Source: JAAZHK01 sp964536075
GTDB lineage: Bacteria > Bacillota_I > Bacilli_A > RF39 > UBA660
NCBI GenBank assembly: GCA_964536075.1
Contig: CAZHWO010000032.1
Span: 1 to 7,167 of the forward strand
Reading direction: 5' to 3'
Length of the DNA stretch: 7,167 bases
Shown: positions 1 through 6,011 of the stretch, piece after piece
Layout: every line of letters begins with the position of its first letter
How positions within the stretch are numbered: the stretch's first letter is position 1
The notes under the pieces: model-generated
Databases searched by the model: none
Seen by the model: only the letters and a program-made list of their open reading frames with translations
Told to the model about the DNA's origin: nothing
Translations under genes and position numbers: made by a program

Positions 1-630
1 ATTAATTATTAAACGATCAACAATTACTTCAATAGTGCCTTTTTTATTTTTTTCTAAATTAATATCTTCGCTTAAATCATAGATTTCACCATTAACCCGA
101 ACCCGAACAAAACCTTCTTTTCTTAAGTTATCCAAAATATCTTTATGGGTACCCTTTTCTCCTTCAACAATCGGACTCATAATAATAAGTTTCGTATCTT
201 CCGGATAGTCCAAAATCTTATTAGTCATCTCTTCAATACTCTGACTAGTTATAGGAAGATGATGATTTGGGCAATAAGGGACCCCAATTCGAGCATATAA
301 AAGTCTTAAGTAATCATAAATCTCGGTTACGGTTCCAACTGTTGAACGAGGATTTTTACTCGCTCCTTTTTGATCAATACTAATAGCTGGAGATAAACCC
401 TCAATACTCTCAACATTAGGTTTTTCGGTCCCTCCTAAAAACTGTCTAGCGTAGGCTGATAGACTCTCAACGTAACGTCTTTGACCTTCAGCATATATCG
501 TATCAAAAGCTAAACTACTTTTACCACTACCTGATACACCTGTCATAACAATAAGTTTGTTTTTAGGTAGTTCTATATTAATATTTTTTAAATTGTTTTC
601 TTTTGCCCCTCTAATAATAATTTTATCCAT
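1..630 (-). CDS. uvrA: UvrABC excision nuclease subunit A, N-terminal 210 residues (3' end outside window)
   Basis: This is the start of UvrA, the ATPase that dimerises, scans DNA for bulky lesions and loads UvrB in nucleotide excision repair in the cytoplasm. My translation from the ATG at 628-630 opens [17 protein letters not shown], the classic UvrA N-terminus. The first Walker A motif GVSGSGKSS is at residues 31-39, followed by [18 protein letters not shown] (48-65), [18 protein letters not shown] (60s-80s), NPRSTVGT, and [12 protein letters not shown] near 142-153. The remaining visible part, from about residue 120 on, corresponds to the UvrB-binding region of the family. UvrA is normally about 940 residues, so roughly three quarters lies beyond base 1; the frame is still open there. 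The start is supported by a ribosome site AAAGGTGA at 636-643. The gene follows the unknown 100-residue gene after 68 bases. The family call is very secure. Confidence 0.97.
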   Translation of the reverse strand, partial: MDKIIIRGAKENNLKNINIELPKNKLIVMTGVSGSGKSSLAFDTIYAEGQRRYVESLSAYARQFLGGTEKPNVESIEGLSPAISIDQKGASKNPRSTVGTVTEIYDYLRLLYARIGVPYCPNHHLPITSQSIEEMTNKILDYPEDTKLIIMSPIVEGEKGTHKDILDNLRKEGFVRVRVNGEIYDLSEDINLEKNKKGTIEVIVDRLIIN

Positions 631-647
631 ATACATCACCTTTGCTT

Positions 648-676
648 ATTATACCACTTTTTCTTTTAGAATATAA
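648..676 (-). promoter_or_regulatory. Candidate uvrA promoter
   Basis: Read on the minus strand there is a perfect -10 TATAAT at 648-653, preceded by TGG to make an extended -10 (TGGTATAAT). Seventeen bases upstream is a weak -35, TTATAT, at 671-676. The expected start point near 641 would leave a leader of only about a dozen bases, just enough to include part of the ribosome site at 636-643. uvrA could also be read from the promoter at 1027-1055. Assigned by motif only. Confidence 0.45.
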
Positions 677-698
677 AAAGAAACTAATGCCTATTTCA

Positions 699-1001
699 TT
701 AATTTCTTACTAATACTTTTGAATGTTCATTTTCTACTTTAACTTGTCGGTTTAATTTTTCTACTATACGGTTTATTCGACCATCAGTAATGAAATGTAA
801 TTCACTATCTCTTAAAAGGCGACTAATGGGATAACATTCATTAATATGATAATAAGCTTGTAAACTTTTTAAAGGGAACATTTGACCATCATCTTCACGT
901 TTAAAAGCCATTATTTTATTAGTATAGCGATCACTATTAATGGGAAAATCATCGAGTAATGTTATATGACCAATATATATCTTTCTTGTTAGGTGTAACA
1001 T
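699..1001 (-). CDS. Hypothetical protein, 100 residues, between uvrB and uvrA
   Basis: I do not recognise this protein. It is a small, soluble, slightly basic protein (about 16 Lys/Arg against 13 Asp/Glu) with no signal peptide or membrane segment and one cysteine (Cys55). The N-terminal half looks strand-rich (KIYIGHITLLDDFP, then KIMAFKRED). The C-terminal half looks helical and charged (SRLLRDSELHF, then RINRIVEKLNRQVKVE). The gene is probably real: the ATG at 999-1001 has a ribosome site AAGGGGG at 1009-1015 with suitable spacing, and a good promoter lies directly upstream at 1027-1055. It sits on the same strand between uvrB and uvrA, with 58 and 68 bases on either side. A role linked to excision repair is suggested only by position; it may equally be an unrelated insertion. 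Confidence 0.75.
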   Translation of the reverse strand: MLHLTRKIYIGHITLLDDFPINSDRYTNKIMAFKREDDGQMFPLKSLQAYYHINECYPISRLLRDSELHFITDGRINRIVEKLNRQVKVENEHSKVLVRN

Positions 1002-1026
1002 AAACTTGCCCCCTTAAGTAGCTTAT

Positions 1027-1055
1027 ATTATAACATAAAACAAGAAAGAAGTAAA
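1027..1055 (-). promoter_or_regulatory. Promoter for the 100-residue gene (and possibly uvrA)
   Basis: On the minus strand there is a -35 TTTACT (1050-1055, 4 of 6 matches to TTGACA), a 17-base spacer, and a perfect -10 TATAAT (1027-1032) with the extended TGT in front (TGTTATAAT, 1027-1035). The expected start is near 1020, just upstream of the ribosome site. The promoter lies immediately after the uvrB stop codon (1060-1062). I see no terminator between, so readthrough from uvrB may also feed this gene. Confidence 0.65.
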
Positions 1056-1059
1056 GATT

Positions 1060-3006
1060 TTAATTTTCACTCTTCATTTCTAAAAGAATATTTCTTAATT
1101 CAATAGCTCTTTCAAAGTCTAACTCTTTAGCAGCTTTATACATTTCAGCTTCAATTTCATTAATCGTCTTTTTAAGCTCATTTTTAGACATCTTTTTATC
1201 TTTTTTAATAGTAGAGACGTTACTAATAAGATCTCTAATAGCTTTATTAATAGTTTGGGGAACAATATGATGTTCTTCATTATATTGTTCTTGGATCGAT
1301 CTTCTTCTTTTCGTTTCTTTTATAGCATTATCGATGCTATCAGTCATTTTATCAGCATACATAATAACATGACCATTACTATTTCTAGCACATCGACCAA
1401 TAGTTTGGATTAAACTTCGTTCGCTCCTTAAAAAACCTTCTTTATCAGCATCTAAGATCGCTATTAAACTTACTTCAGGAATATCTATGCCTTCTCTTAG
1501 TAAATTGATACCAACTAGGACATCATATTTACCTAATCTTAAATCTCTGATGATTTGCAATCGTTCTAAAGTTTTAACTTCCGAATGAAGATACGCTACT
1601 TTGATATCAATATTTTTTAAATAGTTGGTCAGTTCTTCAGCCATTCTTATAGTTAAAGTCGTAATTAATGTTCGTTCATTTTGATCAATTCGTTTATTTA
1701 TCTCGTTAATTAAATCATCAATTTGTCCTTCACTTTTACGAACTTCAATGGTAGGATCTAATAAACCAGTTGGACGAATAATTTGTTCCACAGCCTTATC
1801 ATTAACTAAGCCCATTTCATAATCACCAGGAGTAGCTGAAACATAAATAACCTGATTAATTTTCTCTTTAAATTCCTCAAAATTTAAAGGACGATTATCC
1901 ATGGCACTTGGTAAACGAAAACCAAAGTCAACAAGGGTTTGTTTTCTAGCCTGATCACCATTATACATACCTCTTACTTGAGGAATAGTGACATGTGATT
2001 CATCAATGACTAATAAGTAATCCTTAGGAAAAAAATCCATTAAAGTGGTCGGGGTTTCTCCTTTTTTACGGCCTGCTAATTGTCTGGAATAATTTTCTAT
2101 ACCATGACAAAAGCCGGTTTCAATAAGCATTTCTAGATCATATTTTGTCCTTTGTTCCAATCTTTCAGCTGCCAGAAGTTGATTAGTGTTCTTTAATTCT
2201 TTTAAACGATCTTTTAACTCTTCTTCAATTCTAATAACAGCATCTTTCAATTTATCTTCGCTAGTAACAAAATGACTAGCTGGAAAGATACTTATAGTTC
2301 TTTTTTTATTAAGAACAACGCCCGTTAAAGTATCAATTTCAGTAATTGACTCAACTTCATCACCAAAAAAAGATATACGATAACCACTACTTCTTTGATT
2401 AGTTGGAATAATTTCTAAAATATCGCCTCTTAATCTAAAGGTACCTCTTTTAAAATCCAATTCATTACGTTCATATAACATATCAATTAACTTTTTTAAA
2501 ACCGTCTCTCGTTTTATTTGATCACCTTCAGTTAAAATGAGCATATGGCTTTTGTAATCCTCTACTTCACCAATACCATATATACAAGAAACGGAAGCTA
2601 CAACAATAACATCATCACGGGATAATAAACTACTGGTGGCAGCGTGTCTTAATTCATCTATTTCATCATTAATTGATGAATCTTTTTCAATATAAGTATC
2701 GGTAGAAGGAACATAGGCTTCTGGTTGATAATAATCATAATAGGAAACAAAGTATTCGACACGATTATCCGGAAATAAATCTTTTAATTCACCATAAAGC
2801 TGACCAGCGAGCGTTTTATTATGAGCTAAAACTAAAGTTGGTTTATTAACCCGATTGATTACATTAGCAATAGTAAAAGTTTTCCCGGTTCCTGTAGCGC
2901 CTAATAAAACTTGTTCTTTTTGATTACTGTTAAGGCCTGTAACTAATTTTTCTATAGCTTGTGGTTGATCACCAGTTGGATGATAATCAGAATGTAAATT
3001 AAACAT
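1060..3006 (-). CDS. uvrB: UvrABC excision nuclease subunit B
   Basis: UvrB is the helicase-like ATPase that receives damaged DNA from UvrA, verifies the lesion by strand insertion and recruits the nuclease UvrC. The 648 residues are close to the family's usual length of about 660, so the gene is complete. Visible motifs: Walker A GATGTGKT (36-43); the damage-clamping beta-hairpin segment [10 protein letters not shown] (89-98); CHGIENYSR (300-308); the Walker B DESH box (335-338); SATPGDYE (390-397); [12 protein letters not shown] (501-512); motif [11 protein letters not shown] (534-542), where the usual GRAARN carries Cys539; and a C-terminal UVR domain (about 608-645) for UvrA/UvrC contacts. 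The ATG at 3004-3006 has a very strong ribosome site AAAGGAGGG at 3012-3020. Only 27 bases separate it from the preceding dehydrogenase-like gene, with no terminator, so the two are probably co-transcribed. No LexA-type operator is visible upstream. Confidence 0.98.
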   Translation of the reverse strand: MFNLHSDYHPTGDQPQAIEKLVTGLNSNQKEQVLLGATGTGKTFTIANVINRVNKPTLVLAHNKTLAGQLYGELKDLFPDNRVEYFVSYYDYYQPEAYVPSTDTYIEKDSSINDEIDELRHAATSSLLSRDDVIVVASVSCIYGIGEVEDYKSHMLILTEGDQIKRETVLKKLIDMLYERNELDFKRGTFRLRGDILEIIPTNQRSSGYRISFFGDEVESITEIDTLTGVVLNKKRTISIFPASHFVTSEDKLKDAVIRIEEELKDRLKELKNTNQLLAAERLEQRTKYDLEMLIETGFCHGIENYSRQLAGRKKGETPTTLMDFFPKDYLLVIDESHVTIPQVRGMYNGDQARKQTLVDFGFRLPSAMDNRPLNFEEFKEKINQVIYVSATPGDYEMGLVNDKAVEQIIRPTGLLDPTIEVRKSEGQIDDLINEINKRIDQNERTLITTLTIRMAEELTNYLKNIDIKVAYLHSEVKTLERLQIIRDLRLGKYDVLVGINLLREGIDIPEVSLIAILDADKEGFLRSERSLIQTIGRCARNSNGHVIMYADKMTDSIDNAIKETKRRRSIQEQYNEEHHIVPQTINKAIRDLISNVSTIKKDKKMSKNELKKTINEIEAEMYKAAKELDFERAIELRNILLEMKSEN

Positions 3007-3033
3007 ATATTCCCTCCTTTTATTAATTCTAAA

Positions 3034-4014
3034 CTAATGATTGGTAATGGTTGGTTGTAAAATACTCGATGATTTATTTAGGTGCCTAACCATTATTCTA
3101 GAAAATAATTTGGTAAATATTTTTCTAAGAGGAGAAACCGTTAATTTCACTTTTTCATAGTAATCTTCTAGGGTATCTTTGCGAAAATGTAGAATGTTTT
3201 CTAAATCGTCACCATCTATTAAATATCCACAATGAAATCCTTTTTTTGCAAAAGCCTCTTTATTTAAATACTTGGCATTTAACCCAAATATATGAAACAT
3301 TATATTTAAAAATTCTTTATATACCGTGCGGCACTCTTTACCACCGCTTAGATTAAATATTTTATTATTTAATTCATTAGTATGTTCTATGGCATTTACC
3401 AAAGCTCTTGCTGTATCTTCAGCTGTACATATTTCATACTTAGTATCAAGTGGCATATGAAACATTAATGGGTCAGTTTTCTGATTGGCATTTGCTATAC
3501 CGGTAAGTCTAAATATAGTATATGGAATATTACTATGAGAGATCATATCTTCGGTTTTTATTTTAGTAACAGCATAATTATCACCAGGCGATCCTTTTAA
3601 TGGATCGCTAACTTTTATATACGGGTTTTTTAATCGATCGCCATAGACAGATATTGATGATGAATATATTAAAAATGGTTTTACTTCCTGTTTATTGATA
3701 GCATTAATAATATTTTTTGTTCCATTAACATTAACAATCTCACATAATTGAGGTTTAAAATCAGCTAAAGGGGGAATAATGGCAGCTAAATGAATAATAA
3801 TATTAACCCCTTTTACTAAGCTATTTACTTCATCTTCATGGATAATATCAGCATATACAATAGTAATTTGTTTGTTATACTTCCTTAATTTTTTTTCATT
3901 GGCCTTTGTTTTTAAATCAGTGGCAACTATTTCATATTTATTTCGAGATATTAACTCTTTTAAAGTTTGATATCCAACTAAACCTGCTGCTCCAGTTAAT
4001 AAAATTCTCTTCAT
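3034..4014 (-). CDS. NAD-dependent epimerase/dehydratase-like protein (extended SDR)
   Basis: This is an extended short-chain dehydrogenase/reductase, a family that mostly acts on nucleotide sugars or similar NAD(P)-dependent substrates. The Rossmann fold opens with TGAAGLVG (7-14), the TGxxGxxG dinucleotide loop. Asp33 ends the second strand and suggests NAD(H) rather than NADP(H). D56 fits the adenine-contact position, and HLAA (75-78), the NVNGT segment (95-99), SSS (118-120) and the catalytic YAVTK (Tyr147, Lys151) follow. The 326-residue length fits. The substrate cannot be read from the sequence. The C-terminus ends in an unusual basic amphipathic stretch (about 294-314) that could sit on a membrane. 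The ATG at 4012-4014 has AAGGAG at 4020-4025, five bases away. It lies 27 bases ahead of uvrB on the same strand, probably in one transcript. No functional link to DNA repair is known to me. Confidence 0.88.
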   Translation of the reverse strand: MKRILLTGAAGLVGYQTLKELISRNKYEIVATDLKTKANEKKLRKYNKQITIVYADIIHEDEVNSLVKGVNIIIHLAAIIPPLADFKPQLCEIVNVNGTKNIINAINKQEVKPFLIYSSSISVYGDRLKNPYIKVSDPLKGSPGDNYAVTKIKTEDMISHSNIPYTIFRLTGIANANQKTDPLMFHMPLDTKYEICTAEDTARALVNAIEHTNELNNKIFNLSGGKECRTVYKEFLNIMFHIFGLNAKYLNKEAFAKKGFHCGYLIDGDDLENILHFRKDTLEDYYEKVKLTVSPLRKIFTKLFSRIMVRHLNKSSSILQPTITNH

Positions 4015-4077
4015 TTTTTCTCCTTATTTATCTTAACTTTTTACTACTTAAAATTGATTATTAATTATCTATTATTT

Positions 4078-4086
4078 ATTATAACA
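4078..4086 (-). promoter_or_regulatory. Candidate extended -10 promoter for the dehydrogenase-uvrB unit
   Basis: The minus strand reads TGTTATAAT here, identical to the extended -10 elements at 1027-1035 and 5959-5967. I find no convincing -35 at 16-18 bases (17 bases upstream is GCTTTA), so it would rely on the TG extension. A second TATAAT at 4090-4095 has TTGTTA 15 bases upstream (4111-4116), inside the terminator loop; it is an alternative. Either would give a leader of roughly 55-70 bases before the ATG at 4014. Confidence 0.45.
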
Positions 4087-4090
4087 TTTA

Positions 4091-4133
4091 TTATAAAAAA
4101 TAAAGCATACTAACAAATTTATATGCTTTATTT
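4091..4133 (-). terminator. Rho-independent terminator of the sensor gene
   Basis: A perfect 12-base-pair inverted repeat pairs 4098-4109 with 4122-4133 around a 12-base loop. On the minus strand it begins five bases after the TAA of the sensor gene (4138-4140). The closing arm runs straight into a T-rich tract (TTTTTTATAA, 4091-4100). The stem is mostly A-T with two G-C pairs. Position, perfect pairing and the T tract together make this a good intrinsic terminator separating the sensor from the dehydrogenase-uvrB unit. Confidence 0.85.
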
Positions 4134-4137
4134 GGTA

Positions 4138-5931
4138 TTAAATATATTTCTTTAAAATTCTTTTGGTTTCTTCTTCTATATTATCTTTTAATAAATAGTC
4201 ATCAAAACCATCATCAAGATAATAGTCTTTTATTTTTTCTTTATTTTTGCCAAGCATTACGACGGTCGGTACTTTAAAGTTATTAAGAGATTCTAAATTT
4301 TTTAAAGTCGTTAATGCACTATCAGGTTGCATTTCATCCTCAAGTAGAATTAGATCAAAACTTTCTTTGTTTTTTACGCGCTCAACACAATCTTGGCCAT
4401 ACATAACGGTTAATACTTCGGCATTAAAGTTTCTTATTAAATATTTTATCTTATCCAAAGTACTTTTTTTATCACTAACTAATAGGATTTTTTTCTTATT
4501 AAAAAGATATTTGTTGTATTCATTACCTTTACTATCATGAACGATTTTTTGATCAATAACAATAGTAAAAGTACTTCCTTTATCTTTTTCACTTTTAATA
4601 CTCATAAAGCCACCCATTAACTTGAGCATTTTAGAAATAATCTTTAAATTAAGATTAAGATCACTTAATTTAGATATTTCATTCATCGTAAGGTCATCAT
4701 TACTATTTAATAAATCATTTACCTTATCTAAGGACATTCCACAACCAGAATCTTCAACAGTAATAATTAAACGACAGACGTTATATTTGGTTATTTCATT
4801 AACATTTATTTCAATAAAGCCATCTTTTGTATGCTCAATAGCATTTATTAAAACGGTCATTATTACCTGTTTTAATTTGACAGAATCTCCGTGAACCTCC
4901 TTAGGTAAACCTTTACTTATGTTATATCTGAATTGGGCTTTTTCACTAATTTTACCTGAAGCCATTTTAATAATGGAATCAAATAAATTATAAACATTAT
5001 AGGTATCATTATTGATAATTAAGCTCGTTGAATTTAGAGTAGATACATCAAGAACATTATTTACTAATACCTTCAAATTCTTAGCATTATTTTCAATATC
5101 TTTTAAGTACTGAGTGATTAATTCTTTATCTTTGGTATTTTTAATATCATCATTTAATTCAATAATATTATTGATTGGATTTCTAATTTCCTGAGATATA
5201 TTGAAGAGAAAATTTATCTTTTCCTCATTACTATTTTCAATTAGTTTTCGATTACGATTTAATTCGTAAATCATCTTAATATCGGGATTTTCAATAGTAA
5301 AGAACATAATTAGATCAGCATAAGCAGCGACAAATGAAATTAGTATTACTTCTGGGTATATCTGCCTAATAACCAACATACCAATAGCTAGTCCAACCAA
5401 GAAAATAAGCGGAATATATTTGCGATTATTAGAGTTTCGTAAGTCTTTCTTTAGCGACTTGAAAACAAAAATTAAGATTAATAATACATAAATAGCAACA
5501 ATGCCATAAAGAAAACTAGTAGCTTCACCATAGGTATCAATTACCCCATTAGCATTTATAACATGTAAGTCAAGAAAAAAGATGACGATGATAAAGATGA
5601 TATTTAGTGAAATAGTTATCTTTTCAATACCAATCTTTATTTTACTCTGATAACTAAAAGATACGTTAAAGACATAGAAGAATAACGACCAGATCCAAAA
5701 GAGAATTAAAGCATAATCTAATCTGTGAAGAATGTATAAAAAAGGTGGTACTCCATATTTTTTCGTTATTAAAATAATTATACAAGCTAGAATTGTCTCA
5801 ATCAAATTTATAATGATAAGAAAAGAGTAAGCTCTTGTTTCCTCATTTTTTATCCGTTTTTTGGCAAAGAAAACAATAAAGATCAGTATTGCTATTAATA
5901 AGGCGCATATAGGAAAATATAAATTATCCAT
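4138..5931 (-). CDS. Seven-helix membrane hybrid histidine-kinase-like protein with degenerate catalytic sites (putative pseudokinase)
   Basis: The 597 residues resemble a hybrid sensor kinase. About seven hydrophobic helices come first (roughly 7-23, 36-55, 70-90, 107-122, 139-158, 172-189, 195-213), as in the 7TM-type sensor kinases. Then come a dimerisation/phospho-acceptor-like region (about 235-300), an HATPase-like domain (about 345-460) and a receiver-like domain (about 480-597). The ATPase keeps its N box (Asn363 in INAIEHT), G1 (DSGCG, 394-398) and G3 (KGSTFT, 451-456). However, the H box reads SQEIRNP with Gln247 where the phosphorylated histidine should be, and G2 reads LSDLNLNLK (422-430) instead of a GxGLGL-type loop. 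In the receiver, Glu531 stands at the aspartate position, the first acidic pair is Ser486-Asp487, and Lys582 is kept. Autophosphorylation by the normal route looks impossible; a scaffold, ligand-gated or partner-controlled role is inferred. No separate response regulator is nearby. The ATG at 5929-5931 has AGGAGG at 5940-5945. It appears monocistronic. Confidence 0.88.
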   Translation of the reverse strand: MDNLYFPICALLIAILIFIVFFAKKRIKNEETRAYSFLIIINLIETILACIIILITKKYGVPPFLYILHRLDYALILFWIWSLFFYVFNVSFSYQSKIKIGIEKITISLNIIFIIVIFFLDLHVINANGVIDTYGEATSFLYGIVAIYVLLILIFVFKSLKKDLRNSNNRKYIPLIFLVGLAIGMLVIRQIYPEVILISFVAAYADLIMFFTIENPDIKMIYELNRNRKLIENSNEEKINFLFNISQEIRNPINNIIELNDDIKNTKDKELITQYLKDIENNAKNLKVLVNNVLDVSTLNSTSLIINNDTYNVYNLFDSIIKMASGKISEKAQFRYNISKGLPKEVHGDSVKLKQVIMTVLINAIEHTKDGFIEINVNEITKYNVCRLIITVEDSGCGMSLDKVNDLLNSNDDLTMNEISKLSDLNLNLKIISKMLKLMGGFMSIKSEKDKGSTFTIVIDQKIVHDSKGNEYNKYLFNKKKILLVSDKKSTLDKIKYLIRNFNAEVLTVMYGQDCVERVKNKESFDLILLEDEMQPDSALTTLKNLESLNNFKVPTVVMLGKNKEKIKDYYLDDGFDDYLLKDNIEEETKRILKKYI

Positions 5932-5958
5932 ATTATCGTCCTCCTATCCTCATGTAAT

Positions 5959-5987
5959 ATTATAACAAAATAAAAAGCAATACTCAA
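5959..5987 (-). promoter_or_regulatory. Promoter of the sensor gene, embedded in the upstream terminator
   Basis: On the minus strand there is a -35 TTGAGT (5982-5987), a 17-base spacer, and a perfect -10 TATAAT (5959-5964) with the extended TGT in front (TGTTATAAT, 5959-5967). The expected start is near 5952, ahead of the AGGAGG at 5940-5945. The -35 straddles the loop and one arm of the terminator hairpin at 5974-6007, so the two elements overlap. Confidence 0.7.
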
Positions 5988-6011
5988 TAAAATAAAAGTA
6001 TTGCTTTATTT
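5970..6011 (-). terminator. Rho-independent terminator of the acyltransferase gene
   Basis: An 11-base-pair perfect inverted repeat pairs 5974-5984 with 5997-6007 around a 12-base loop. On the minus strand it follows directly after the TAA at 6012-6014 and runs into a T-rich tract (TTTTTATTTTGTT). Its first arm shares the string AAATAAAGCA with the terminator at 4098-4133. The stem has three G-C pairs. Confidence 0.85.

Noticed and set aside
685..701. Small hairpin TAATG/CATTA at the end of the 100-residue gene, followed by T-rich sequence
   Set aside because: Only five base pairs with one G-C and it includes the stop codon; too weak to call a terminator before uvrA.
720..727. GAATGTTC resembling half of a LexA-type operator
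   Set aside because: It lacks the GAAC-N4-GTTC spacing and lies inside the coding region of the 100-residue gene, not at a promoter.
1390..1392. Cys539 in UvrB motif VI (GRCARN instead of GRAARN) as a sign of altered activity
   Set aside because: The Arg residues and all other helicase motifs are intact; a single small-residue change at this position is likely neutral.
1618..1626. Possible alternative genetic code (TGA read as Trp), given the mollicute-like base composition
   Set aside because: The Trp codons I checked in the sensor and acyltransferase are TGG and no reading frame needs TGA as a sense codon, so the standard code suffices.
4247..4540. Plus-strand open frame of 97 codons
   Set aside because: It lies wholly opposite the receiver part of the sensor gene, has no ribosome site or family resemblance, and is a shadow frame in AT-rich DNA.
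4622..4894. Plus-strand open frame of 90 codons
   Set aside because: Antisense to the ATPase-like domain of the sensor gene; composition is typical of a reversed coding strand and no promoter or ribosome site supports it.
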